DNA of 64,000 nucleotides, taken from the NCBI RefSeq assembly GCF_000725805.1, contig NZ_KL647133.1:62001-126000 (forward strand). The letters are read 5' to 3'. This DNA comes from Streptomyces xanthophaeus (lineage in GTDB: Bacteria > Actinomycetota > Actinomycetes > Streptomycetales > Streptomycetaceae). The notes below the pieces were generated by a model that had not been told where the DNA came from, did not search any database, and saw nothing but the letters and a program-made list of their open reading frames with translations. The translations under genes and the position numbers were made by a program. This document shows, piece by piece, positions 7,569 through 17,300 of the stretch; positions within the stretch are counted from its first letter, which is position 1, and each line of letters opens with the position of its first letter.

Positions 7569-8588
7569 ATGCGACGCCCCTTGGTCCGACGCCTGACCGC
7601 GCTCTTCGCGGCGGCACTCCTCCTCCCCGCCGTCGCAGGCTGCGGCGTCGACGAGGACGACGCAGGGCTCGTCATCTACTCGGGCCGCAACGAGAAGCTG
7701 GTCAAGCCGCTCCTGGACGAGCTGGAGAAGGCCGTCGGCACCACGGTCGCCGTCCGCTACGGCGAGAGCGCCGAACTCGCCGCCCAGATCCAGGAAGAGG
7801 GCGGCAAGACCAAGGCCGGGCTGTTCTTCTCCCAGGACGCCGGCGCCCTCGGGGCCCTGTCCACCAAGGGCATGCTGGAGAAGCTTCCGCAGGCGTCCCT
7901 CGACAAGGTGGACCCCGGCTTCCGCGGTGGCGCGGGCGACTGGGTGGGCACCTCCGGGCGGGTCCGCGTCCTCGCGTACAACCCGGGACAGGTCTCCAAG
8001 GTCCCGGACACCGTTCACGATCTGGTCAAGCCGGAGTGGAAGGGGAAGGTCGGCTACGTCCCGACGAACGCCTCCTTCCAGGCCTTCGTCACCGGCATGC
8101 GCGTCCTGGAGGGCGACGACGCCACCCGCACCTGGCTGAAGGGCCTGAAGGCCAACGAGCCGAAGGTGTACGACAACAACCTCAAGGTGCTGGAGGCGGT
8201 CGGCAAGGGCGAGGTCTCGCTCGGGCTGGTCAACCACTACTACTGGTACGAGCAGGTCGCCGAGAAGGGCGAGGCGAAGGTCAAGGCGAAGATCCACTTC
8301 CTCCCCGGTGGTGACGCGGGTGGCCTCGTCAACACCGCCGGTGTCGCCGTCGTCAAGGGAACCGACCAGGCGCCGGTCGCCCAGAAGGCCGTTGACTTCC
8401 TGCTCTCGGAGAAGGCGCAGAAGTACTTCGCCGAGGACACCAAGGAGTACCCGCTGGCCTCGGGCGTGACCAGCACGGTCAAGGGCCTTCCGCCGCTGGC
8501 CTCCCTGGACGCACCGAAGATCGACCTCGGGAAGCTGGAATCGCTTCAGGAGACCCTGAAGATGCTCCAAGAAGCCGGGATGGTCTGA
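7569..8588 (+). CDS. Fe(III) ABC transporter substrate-binding lipoprotein
   Basis: The ATG at 7569 follows GTAGGAAGG and gives a 339-aa precursor. Its start is a lipoprotein signal: basic MRRPLVRR, a hydrophobic stretch and the lipobox AVAGC, after which the mature protein would be lipid-anchored. The mature part (LVIYSGRNEKLVKPLLDELE) is typical of FbpA/FutA-type ferric-ion binding proteins, including a YYWYE-like tyrosine cluster (NHYYWYEQ) that could bind Fe(III). It is first in a three-gene operon with permease and ATPase, controlled by the iron box at 7501-7519. Family and metal are well supported by sequence plus regulation; transport of another ferric chelate is possible. Confidence 0.85.
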   Translation: MRRPLVRRLTALFAAALLLPAVAGCGVDEDDAGLVIYSGRNEKLVKPLLDELEKAVGTTVAVRYGESAELAAQIQEEGGKTKAGLFFSQDAGALGALSTKGMLEKLPQASLDKVDPGFRGGAGDWVGTSGRVRVLAYNPGQVSKVPDTVHDLVKPEWKGKVGYVPTNASFQAFVTGMRVLEGDDATRTWLKGLKANEPKVYDNNLKVLEAVGKGEVSLGLVNHYYWYEQVAEKGEAKVKAKIHFLPGGDAGGLVNTAGVAVVKGTDQAPVAQKAVDFLLSEKAQKYFAEDTKEYPLASGVTSTVKGLPPLASLDAPKIDLGKLESLQETLKMLQEAGMV

Positions 8589-8593
8589 CCCTC

Positions 8594-10189
8594 ATGCCCT
8601 CCACGGATCCCGTCACGCCGACGGATCCCGCCACTGCCCACCGCCCGGACGGCGCCACCGCGCGGAGCGGGCGGTGGCGTGCCGGCCGCCGGCCACCCGC
8701 CATCCTGCTCGTTCCCGCGGCCGTCGCCGCGGTGTTCGCCCTGCTGCCCCTCGGATACCTCGCCGTCCGCTCCCTGGAGCGCGGCCCGGCCTTCGCCTGG
8801 GACGTCATCGCCGACGAGCGCACCGCCCAACTGCTAGGCCGCAGCCTCGGACTGGCCGTCGTGGTCGTCTCGGCCTGCCTGGTCCTGGGCGTCTCCCTGG
8901 CTTGGCTGACCGTACGCACCGACCTGCCCGGCGCCCGGGCCTGGTCCGTGCTGGTGACCCTGCCGCTGGCCGTGCCGAGCTACGTCGCCGCCTTCGCCTG
9001 GCTGTCCGCCTTCCCGGAGCTGGCCGGCTTCACCGGGTCGGCCCTCGCGCTGACGTTGGTGAGCTTCCCGTACGTCTACCTGCCCGTCACCGCCGCCCTG
9101 CGCGGCACCGACCCGGCGCAGGGGGAGGTAGCCCGCTCCCTCGGCCACGGCCCGCTCAAGACGTTCCTGCGGGTGACGCTGCCGCAGGTGCGGCCCGCCG
9201 CCGCCGGCGGGGCGGTCCTCGTGGCGCTGTACGTGTTCTCCGACTTCGGCGCCGTGTCGCTGATGCGGTACGACACCTTCACGCGCGGCATCTACACCTC
9301 CTACCGGGCCAGCTTCGACCGCACCCCGGCCGCCGCCCTCAGCATCGTCCTCGTGGTGATGACGATCGCCCTGGTCGCCGCCGAGGCGCGGACCCGCGGC
9401 CGGGCCGGCCACGCGAGAACGGGCGGCGGCACCGCCCGCCCCGCCGTTCCCGCCGCGCTGGGCCGCTGGCGGGTGCCCGCGCTGGCCTGGTGCGCGGCGG
9501 TCACCGGCATCGCCGTCCTCACCCCGCTGGCGACGCTCGGGTACTGGCTGGCCGTCGGCAACTCCGCGACCTGGGACCCGGCCACGCTCCTCGACACCGC
9601 CGCCACCACCCTCGGCGTCGCCGCCGCGGGAGCCGCGCTCACCACCCTGCTCGCCCTCCCGGTCGGAGTGATCGCCGCGCGGTACCGCGGCCGGACCGCC
9701 CGACTGCTGGAGCAGTCGGCCTACGCCGGGCACGCGCTCCCGGGCATCACGGTGGCCCTGTCCCTGGTCTTCTTCGCGGTCCGCTACGCCGAACCGGTCT
9801 ACCAGGAACTCCCGCTGCTGGTCTGCGCGTACGCCGTGCTCTTCCTGCCCGTCGCCGTCGCGGGGACCCGCGCGGCCGTGCTCCAGTCCCCGCCCGTCCT
9901 GGAGGACGTGGCCCGCTCGCTGGGCCGCTCCCCGCTGCGCGTGCTGCGCGAGGTGACCGTGCCGCTGGCCGCCCCCGGGGTCGCCGCCGGAGCCGCGCTC
10001 ACCTTCGTCGTGTGCATGAAGGAACTCCCCGCCACCCTCCTGCTGCGCCCCACGGGAATGGACACCCTGGCCACCCGCCTGTGGACGGAGACCGGCACCG
10101 GCTCCTTCGCCGCCGCCGCGCCCTACGCCGCTGCGCTGATCCTGCTGGCCGCCATCCCGTCTTATCTCCTCGGAAGGCACCGCACATGA
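8594..10189 (+). CDS. Fe(III) ABC transporter permease, two fused domains
   Basis: This 531-aa integral membrane protein has about 12 hydrophobic segments in two halves, each with the conserved binding-protein-dependent permease loop that contacts the ATPase (EVARSLGHGPLKTFLRVTLP in the first half, EDVARSLGRSPLRVLREVT in the second). This duplicated layout is that of FbpB/SfuB-type iron permeases. It starts six bases after the binding-protein gene and its stop overlaps the ATPase start (ATGA at 10186-10189), so the three genes are one operon. Confidence 0.88.
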   Translation: MPSTDPVTPTDPATAHRPDGATARSGRWRAGRRPPAILLVPAAVAAVFALLPLGYLAVRSLERGPAFAWDVIADERTAQLLGRSLGLAVVVVSACLVLGVSLAWLTVRTDLPGARAWSVLVTLPLAVPSYVAAFAWLSAFPELAGFTGSALALTLVSFPYVYLPVTAALRGTDPAQGEVARSLGHGPLKTFLRVTLPQVRPAAAGGAVLVALYVFSDFGAVSLMRYDTFTRGIYTSYRASFDRTPAAALSIVLVVMTIALVAAEARTRGRAGHARTGGGTARPAVPAALGRWRVPALAWCAAVTGIAVLTPLATLGYWLAVGNSATWDPATLLDTAATTLGVAAAGAALTTLLALPVGVIAARYRGRTARLLEQSAYAGHALPGITVALSLVFFAVRYAEPVYQELPLLVCAYAVLFLPVAVAGTRAAVLQSPPVLEDVARSLGRSPLRVLREVTVPLAAPGVAAGAALTFVVCMKELPATLLLRPTGMDTLATRLWTETGTGSFAAAAPYAAALILLAAIPSYLLGRHRT

Positions 10190-11235
10190 CCGACCTGCAG
10201 ATCGCCGGACTGGCCAAGGCGTACGGCCCCGGTGCGGCGCCGGTCCTCGACGGCCTCGACCTCACGGTCCCCGGCGGCGCGCTGACCGCGGTCCTCGGTC
10301 CCTCGGGCTGCGGCAAGACCACGCTGCTGCGCATCATCGCGGGCTTCCTGCGCGCCGACGCGGGCACCGTCACCCTCGACGGACGCGCGCTCAGCGGCCC
10401 CGGGGTCCACCTTCCGCCCGAACGCCGCCGCATCGGCATCGTGCCCCAGGAGGGCGCGCTCTTCCCACACCTGAGCGTGGCCCGCAACGTCGCCTTCGGC
10501 CTGACCACCCTCGACCGGTCCACCCGGCACCGGCGCACGGAAGAGATGCTCGAACTCGTCGGACTGGCCGGCTACGGCGACCGCATGCCGCACGAGCTGT
10601 CCGGCGGCCAGCAGCAGCGCATCGCCCTGGCCCGGGCTCTGGCACCGCAGCCCGCCCTGGTCCTCCTCGACGAGCCGTTCAACGCCCTCGACGCCGCCCT
10701 GCGCACCGGCGTACGGGCCGACGTGCGCGCAGCCCTGCGCGCCACCGGAGCCACCGCCCTGCTCGTCACCCACGACCAGCAGGAAGCCCTCTCCACGGCC
10801 GACCTCGTCGCCGTCGTCCGGGACGGCCGCGTTGCCCAGTGCGCCACGCCGCACGAGGTGTACAGCCGTCCCGCGGACCCTTGGGTGGCCGCATTCGTCG
10901 GTGACGCGGTCCTCGTCACCGGCACCGCGGACCAAGGCGTGGCGGCCACCGCGCTCGGCCGTATCCCGCTGACGGATCGGTCCCGCGGGGTCCGCGACGG
11001 CGTGGTGCTGCTCCGGCCCGAGCAGCTCCGACTGACCGACCCGGATGGGGCCGAAGCCCGTGGCACGGTGACTGACGTCCGCTTCTACGGCCACGACGCC
11101 ATGGTCGCGGTTGCGGTGGACGGCCTCGACCAGCCCATCGACGTCCGAGTCCCCGCCCCTGCCGCCGCACGCCCCGGCGAGCGCACAGGGATCGAGGTAG
11201 TGGGGAAGGCGACTCTGCACTCCGCCGCCGTGTGA
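10186..11235 (+). CDS. Fe(III) ABC transporter ATP-binding protein
   Basis: This 349-aa ABC ATPase has Walker A GPSGCGKTT, a Q-loop, the signature LSGGQQQR, Walker B ALVLLDEPF and the H-loop VTHD. A C-terminal TOBE-like domain (about residues 240-349) follows, as in FbpC/PotA-type importers. It powers uptake by the preceding permease and lipoprotein. The gene overlaps the permease by four bases. Downstream begins gene-poor junction sequence. Confidence 0.9.
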   Translation: MTDLQIAGLAKAYGPGAAPVLDGLDLTVPGGALTAVLGPSGCGKTTLLRIIAGFLRADAGTVTLDGRALSGPGVHLPPERRRIGIVPQEGALFPHLSVARNVAFGLTTLDRSTRHRRTEEMLELVGLAGYGDRMPHELSGGQQQRIALARALAPQPALVLLDEPFNALDAALRTGVRADVRAALRATGATALLVTHDQQEALSTADLVAVVRDGRVAQCATPHEVYSRPADPWVAAFVGDAVLVTGTADQGVAATALGRIPLTDRSRGVRDGVVLLRPEQLRLTDPDGAEARGTVTDVRFYGHDAMVAVAVDGLDQPIDVRVPAPAAARPGERTGIEVVGKATLHSAAV

Positions 11236-11890
11236 TGTGCCCGTATCCGAGGTGTGCATCGTGACTGGTGTGCGGACCTACAGCCACGAGGCGCATTACC
11301 AGGTCCGGCTACCGCTTGGAGGATTCCAGGTTGGGGCCGGCGGGGCACCTCGGTGAGGTAGCCGAGAAGGCTTCGGGCCCCGCCGTAGAGCACGGCCCTG
11401 CACAGGTGCCGCGGCTCTGAAACGTCGGACTCAAGCACTGCGCCTGCTGTGCTCCGGGCAGTACGTCTGGCATCCCGTACTCCGTCCTGGACGGGCCCCC
11501 CGGAGGCACACTCACGGCCCGGTCCCCGTCCAGCGGGCGGCCGGAAATCCGCGAGGCCCGCCACCCGGAGCACCCCTGCGGCACCTGGAGACAGACTCGG
11601 GCCAATCCGGAGCCACTCTGCCCGCCACCGGTCGGCGGGCAGGAAGGCGGCCGACAAGGAGGGGGCCGAGAGCATGGCTTCTGCAGGACGATGAGGCGCC
11701 CCGACCGCGAGACCTTGATCGAGGCGAGCGGCGTACGGAGGTCGTGGCTGACTGCGGCGATTGCTTTCAGTCCTGCCGTCGCCTCTGTCTGGTCCGGGCC
11801 GTGCTCGGCCGCCAGCAGTTCCAGGCCGCAGCCACGCGCACTCGGACGGGCCCGTTGCTGCGGACGCGAGGCACCAGCTGGCTGCCAGTC
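11236..11890. other. gene-poor junction segment with a histidine-kinase-like remnant
   Basis: No intact gene is supportable. On the minus strand at about 11708-11824 one frame reads LLAAEHGPDQTEATAGLKAI then AVSHDLRTPLASIK. The latter is the H-box of sensor histidine kinases (KdpD-like wording), but nothing of the kinase continues on either side. The LLAAE-PDQ part is also a third copy of the repeat found after the integrase remnant (2150-2215) and after the live integrase (53130-53200). I read it as element debris containing a kinase scrap. Confidence 0.4.
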
Positions 11891-11913
11891 GATTCGCCCC
11901 ACATTCCCCCCAC
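11891..11913 (-). repeat. tandem 11-bp repeat, candidate integrase arm site
   Basis: A degenerate pair of the TGGGGRGAATC-type repeat (minus strand TGGGGGGAATG then TGGGGCGAAT). It ends 78 bp before the corA fragment starting at 11991, nearly the same offset as the copy next to intact corA (71 bp). Confidence 0.5.
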
Positions 11914-11986
11914 GGCCGCTTCTGGGCCGTCCTGTGAGTGTCGCGAGAGCGAAGTGCGAAGGACGACTGAGCGGGATACGAGGGGC

Positions 11987-12176
11987 TCAGAGCCAGTCCC
12001 GCCGCTTGAAAATCACGTACAAACTGATGCAAACCATCCCCATGAGGCAGATCGCAAGGGGGTATCCGAAGCTCCAACCCAACTCAGGCATGGACTCGAA
12101 GTTCATGCCGTAGATCGTGCCTACCAGGGTGGGGGCGAAGAGGATGGCGGCCCAGGAGGAGATCTTCTTGAAGTCG
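11987..12176 (-). pseudogene. corA 3'-end fragment c with its own stop codon
   Basis: The minus strand reads FKKISSWAAILFAPTLVGT, IYGMNFESMPELGW, then LYVIFKRRDWL and TGA (11987-11989). These are the last 62 or so codons of a CorA, including both membrane helices and the intact GMN motif. It is diverged from the complete gene at 54953-56062, so it came from another strain's corA carried on an element. It marks an internal element boundary. Confidence 0.8.
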
Positions 12177-13215
12177 TCACCCTCACGCCGCTGACCTGCG
12201 AATATCGGCTGCGTAGGCAGTTCGACCTGCGATGATCCGTCTTTCCGACCCTTTCACGGTGCTGCCCGTTTGTACGGCCGATCCTCCCCAGCCGCTCCCC
12301 AACGGGGTTCTATTCTCCCCAGATTCCCCCCAGCCGCGACCGCCCGGGAAGGTGGATCGCCGCTGGCCGCGGGCCCGATCCAGGTGTAGGGATGGGCTAC
12401 GCAACGTAGTGGAGGCGATCGGTGCAGTGATGGCCATTGCGTTCACTGGGGGCGGAGGGGAGCGCGGTGTGACGCTGATGCACGCCTCTCGTACGGTCCC
12501 TACCGGACGCGATGAGCGGCGCGCCGGCCGGGTGTTCCCGAGGACTTGCTGCAGTGCGGTGGCAGGGTCGAGTAATGGAACGTAGTCCAGTTGCAGGGTT
12601 CTCCGGCACCACCGATTGGGGGGAAGAGTACCCCTCCAGACCAGATCTGGCTTGGACGAGGTAGGCGTCTTCGCCTCGATATCACCGGAGTCCCGTAGCA
12701 AACTCTTCCCGGGCTTGCAGCGCTTGATCGAACTGTTCGGCAGGTGCGAAAGTCGTCAGGTTGAGACGCTGTGCTGGCGCGGGTTACCCACAACCTCCGG
12801 TCTGCGGGTGGGGGATGGTTGGCGAGGGCCAGCCGGTCGTGGTGGGGGAAGTAGACCGGCCGCCGAGGAGGTCGGGTACGAGGTGCCGTGCCGTCGGCAT
12901 CCCCCTCGGCGGATGATGAGTACGGCGGTGCTGTCGCCGGATGGGCTGCCGGTCCGGTTACTTCCATCTGACCGCTGCTTCGATGATGGTGAGTTCCAGT
13001 GTGGTCAGTCCCGAAGGGCCGTGGCCCTCCGTGCCCGCGAGGGCGACGGCGGTCTCGCCGGGCTGTGTCCCTTGGATCAGGCGTGGCCGGATCCGTACGG
13101 CAGTTCTAGATCTTGTACGTGATTCCGTCGCCTCTCGGCACCGGTCTGGCTAGGCTTCTTGACGGGGGCGGGGCGCCGCTGCACTTTGAGCACCTAGAGA
13201 CGGGAACGCACTCTC
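12177..13215. other. 1-kb gap without a supportable gene
   Basis: Open frames exist on both strands but none has a convincing ribosome binding site, motif or codon pattern. The only structure I see is another copy of the tandem 11-bp repeat at 12312-12333 (minus strand TGGGGGGAATC then TGGGGAGAAT). The right part must hold the promoter of the Trypco1-protease operon. Confidence 0.5.
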
Positions 13216-13527
13216 ATGCCCGAAGTCAGGGTCGAAACGGTCGCTGTCGATGCGTCAGGCAGCCGCCAGATCGCCAGCAGAACGCGTACCAGCGCTGCCC
13301 TCGGAGAGCGTGCCGAGGAATTGGAGCAGGCGATAGTCGAGGCCTCCACCATCGCCCAGCAGTCACTCGCCAGGGTGCCACGGCACAACGGCTGGCAGGT
13401 TTCCGGCATGGAGGTGACCTTCGGGCTGACCCTGGCGGCGGAAGCCGGAGTCATCCTGTCCAAGGCATCGGCCGAGGCGTCGTTCGAGGTCACCTTGACC
13501 GTGGAGCGGGCTCCGGAATCCGAATGA
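13216..13527 (+). CDS. Trypco1 (trypsin-co-occurring domain 1) protein
   Basis: This 103-aa protein starts MPEVRVETVAVDASGSRQ and contains VSGMEVTFGLTLAAEAGV and ILSKASAEASFEVTLTVER. That is the compact beta-rich domain (CU044_2847 family) seen next to trypsin-like proteases in conflict-type operons. Its stop overlaps the protease start (ATGA). It is thought to act as a partner or regulator of the protease; the biochemical role is not established. Confidence 0.75.
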   Translation: MPEVRVETVAVDASGSRQIASRTRTSAALGERAEELEQAIVEASTIAQQSLARVPRHNGWQVSGMEVTFGLTLAAEAGVILSKASAEASFEVTLTVERAPESE

Positions 13528-14381
13528 TCGGCGGCGCGAGCTACTGGGTGGAGCTGTTCCAGGACCGGCAGCGCCTCGGCGGCGGATTCCTGCTGACCCC
13601 CCGCTACGTCCTGACGGCGCTGCACTGCTTGCGCGGCCTGACATCGCCCGACGAGCGCGTGGACATCGTCTTGGCGGACGGCTCGCGGCTGGCGGGGCAG
13701 GTCTGCCGCCAGGACAAGGAGGCGGACCTCGCGCTGATCACGGTCTCGGCCGCCTTCGAGGTCCGATTGCCCATCCCTCGTGCTGGTGTCGCGCACGGCG
13801 GTGACGACTGGCACGGACCGTACCGGCCCGCGGCTGCCGAGGTGCATCTTCGGGGACAGGTCGACAGCGGATCCGCCGAGTATCCGTGCGAGGGCGGAGC
13901 GGTCATCGAGGCCCTGCAGCTGACGACACACCAACACCTGGGCGACTACTCGGGATACTCAGGAGGCCCGGTGGTCAAAGGCCTGCCCGAGGATCGGGAG
14001 CCGTTGATCGTGGGCATCCTCCTGGAGCAGGCACCGGACCGGGCGGAGTCGCACCGTGCCGCCAATGTGCTCTTCGCCGCGACCATCGGTGAAGCGATGC
14101 GCCGCTTCGACCAGTTCGACGTGGAGCACCTGATCGACGTACTGCGCCCGGCCAAGCCCGCACCGGAGCAAGCCGTTCGGCACCACGTTCACTGCCGTGT
14201 GGAGGAGCGCGGTGAGAGCGGTACGGGGCTGGGGGCGGCGGCCGCCGTCACGGATCTGCTGCTCGACCAGATAGAGAAGTGGACACAGCGCGGGGTGCTG
14301 GACGCCTCGCAGAGCAGCGAGCTCAAGTTCCTCACCGCGAAGACGTTCATCGAGCGGCAGTCACCTGGGGGTGAGGCATGA
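13524..14381 (+). CDS. trypsin-like serine protease of a Trypco system
   Basis: This 285-aa cytoplasmic protease has no signal peptide. The catalytic triad is visible: His34 in TALHC, Asp68 in KEADLALI, and Ser146 in GYSGGP. About residues 205-285 form a helical tail without a named domain. It lies between Trypco1 and a large TPR/NB-ARC protein, with four-base overlaps at both ends. This is the arrangement of NTP-dependent conflict systems in which a protease is activated by an ATPase sensor and cuts an effector or itself. Substrate unknown. Confidence 0.82.
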   Translation: MIGGASYWVELFQDRQRLGGGFLLTPRYVLTALHCLRGLTSPDERVDIVLADGSRLAGQVCRQDKEADLALITVSAAFEVRLPIPRAGVAHGGDDWHGPYRPAAAEVHLRGQVDSGSAEYPCEGGAVIEALQLTTHQHLGDYSGYSGGPVVKGLPEDREPLIVGILLEQAPDRAESHRAANVLFAATIGEAMRRFDQFDVEHLIDVLRPAKPAPEQAVRHHVHCRVEERGESGTGLGAAAAVTDLLLDQIEKWTQRGVLDASQSSELKFLTAKTFIERQSPGGEA

Positions 14382-17300
14382 CCACTGCCTGGCAGGAAGC
14401 CGCCACCCACGCCGAGCGGGCCCTGCGCGGTGACCTCGCGGCCAGGCGGCTCGCCCAGGCCGCCGTCGCCGAGCTGCGCACCCAACCGCCGCCGCTGCAC
14501 CGTCCCCAGTTCGGCAGGGACCTCGGCTATCTTGCCGCCCTGCTCGACACGCTCGACCTGCTGGAGGAGTCACACCGGCTGATCGAGCACGTGGTGGGAC
14601 GGATCTTCCTGGATCCTGCGTCCGCCGACCTCTCCCACGAGGGCCGCAACAACCTCGCGGTCGCGCTGGCGGACCGCGGCGAGCTCACCGCCGCGGCCGC
14701 CTTGCTGTCGACCATGGTGGTTTTCCCCCGGCCGGGCGGGACCAGATCGTCTCTGGAGGCGGCACGCACACTGGCCAATGTCGCGGCGATCAAGCTACGC
14801 CAGGGCGCGTCGGCTGGAGCCGGCCAGACAGCCGGGCAGGCCCTTCAGCTCCTGCCCCGGGGTGAGCAGTCCGAGGATGGTCTCGACGTGCGGTTGCTGA
14901 CCGAGTCGGTACTGGCCGCGGTTGCGCGACTGGAACGACGGCACGAGGACGCGGACCGCTGGGTGGACGCGATCGCCGAGACGGCCCGGCAGCTCACCCG
15001 TCTTCTCGGCGGCGATCACCCGAAGGGCCTGGCGGCGCTGATCACCCTGGCGCGGGCCGAGTTCGAGTCGGCCAAAGCTGTCAATGACAGCGAGAGAATG
15101 GAACGTGCCACCGACGTCCTGGCCGTCACCGCCCAGAAGGCATCCGCGACTCTGGGGCCCCGTCATCCGCTCGCGTTGTCCGCTCTGGCCAACCTGGCGA
15201 CCACCGAGTTCGAGTCCGCCCGTACGAACCAGGATGAACCCCGCCTCCAAGGCGCACGCGCTCTGGTCGCGGCCGCGGTCAGGCCGTCGGCCGACGAGCG
15301 GCGCGACATCACCCGGAAGCGGGGGCTGGCGGACGTTTCCCGCGGACCTCGGTCCACCGCCGCGATGCTGCGCTTCAGCGTGCTCGGCCCGGTGCGGATC
15401 TGGCGCGACAACGAGCTGCTGCCCTCCGGCACGCCCCAGCAGCGCGCCCTGCTCGCCGCGCTCCTGCTCCGCGAAGGCCGCACCGCCACCGCGCCCGAAC
15501 TCATCGATGCCATCTGGGGCGAGGACCCGCCGCAGCAGGCACTCGCCACCATCCGTACTTACGCCGCCCGGCTGCGAAAGACGCTCGATCCCGGACTCCT
15601 CGTCTCCGAATCCGGCGGTTACGCCATCCGCACCCCCGCTGATTCCCTCGACCTCGGCATCGCCCGCCACCTCGCCGCCGACGCCGACCGCGCCCGCGCC
15701 GCCGGAGATCACGCCCTCGCCCGTACGCTGATCGCCCGTGCACTCGACCTCTGGGACGGTGAGCCGCTCACCGGGGTCCCGGGCCCGCACGCCGACACCG
15801 AGCGCACCCGGCTCGTCGAATGGCGCCTCCAACTGCTCGAGATCCGCATCGACCTGGACCTGCAAGCCGGACGCCACGCCGAGACCGTTTCCGAGCTCAT
15901 CGCGCTCACCTCCGTCCACCCGTTGCGCGAACGACTCCGTGAGCTGCTCATGCTCGCCCTCTACCGCAGCGGCCGGCAGCCCGACGCCCTTGCCGTCTAC
16001 GCCGACACCCGACGGCTCCTCGCCGACGAACTCGGCGTCGACCCGACCCCTGAGCTCATCACCCTCCACGGGCGCATCCTGCGCGACGACCCCGAACTCG
16101 CCTCGCCGATGGCATCGCGCACGGCGATCACCACCACTCTGGTGATCGCTCCCCCCGCGCAGCTGCCGGCCACCGTCCCCGATTTCACGGGCCGCGACGC
16201 CCTCATTGCCGAACTCAGGGGGATCCTGTCCGGTGCGGGCGGCTCAAAGCGTGTGCTCGCCCTGTCGGCCTTCGCCGGCGTCGGCAAGACCACCCTCGCC
16301 GTGCACGTCGCGCACGCGGCCCGCCCGGACTTCCCCGACGGCCAGCTCTACGTCGACCTGCAGGGCAATGCGCCCCGGCCCGCCGAGCCCGGGACCGTAC
16401 TCGCCGCCTTCCTGCGCGCCCTGGGAGCAGCCGACGACGCGATACCCGATGCGCTGGCCGAACGCTCCGCCCTCTTCCGTTCGATGCTCGACAGCCGTCG
16501 GCTGCTGGTCCTGCTCGACAACGCGCGAGACGCCGCCCAGGTGCAGCCGCTGCTGCCCGGCACGGGCCGCAGCGCCGTCATCATCACCAGCCGTGTGCGG
16601 ATGATGGCTCTCCCGGGTGCGCACCTGGTGGACCTGGACGTGATGAGCCCGGAGGAGGCCCGGCTACTGTTCACGCGGATCGTCGGGCAGGAGCGGGTGG
16701 CCGCGGAGCGCCAGGCCGCCCTCGACGTGGTCGGCGCCTGCGGCTTCCTCCCGCTCGCCATCCGCATCGCCGCCTCCCGGCTCGCCGCCCGCCGCACCTG
16801 GACCGTCTCCGTCCTCGCCGCCAAACTCGCCGACGAGCGCCGCCGCCTCGACGAGCTGCAGGCCGGCGACCTCGCCGTCAAAGCCGCCTTCGAACTCGGC
16901 TACGGCCAGCTGGAACCCTCTCAGGCCCGGGCGTTTCGCCTCCTCGGCCTCGCCGACGGGCCCGACATCTCGCTGCCCGCTGCAGCCGCCGTACTCGACC
17001 TGCCGGAGTACGAAACCGAGGACCTGCTGGAATCACTGGTCGACACCTCCCTGCTGGAATCCGCGGCACCCGGGCGCTACCGGTACCACGACCTCGTACG
17101 CCTCTACGCGCGGGCGTGCGCGGAACGCGACGAGCAGCCGGCGAGCGAGCAGGCCGCCGCCCTGTCACGCCTGGTCGACTTCTATCTGGCGACGGCCGCT
17201 GCCGTGTACGCGCTGGAGCGTCCCGGCGACCGGCTGCTCGAGCACCTGTCCGTAGCCCGCCGCTCGGGGCTCGACTTCGAGGACGGGAGCGAGGCGGTGG

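Noticed and set aside
8674..10185. Upstream extension of the iron ATPase frame
   Set aside because: It overlaps the permease in another frame and is Arg/Pro-rich; the ATPase starts at the ATG at 10186, overlapping the permease stop.
12616..13122. Open frame of 168 codons before the Trypco1 gene
   Set aside because: No ribosome site, no motif and unconvincing codon pattern; treated as junction DNA.
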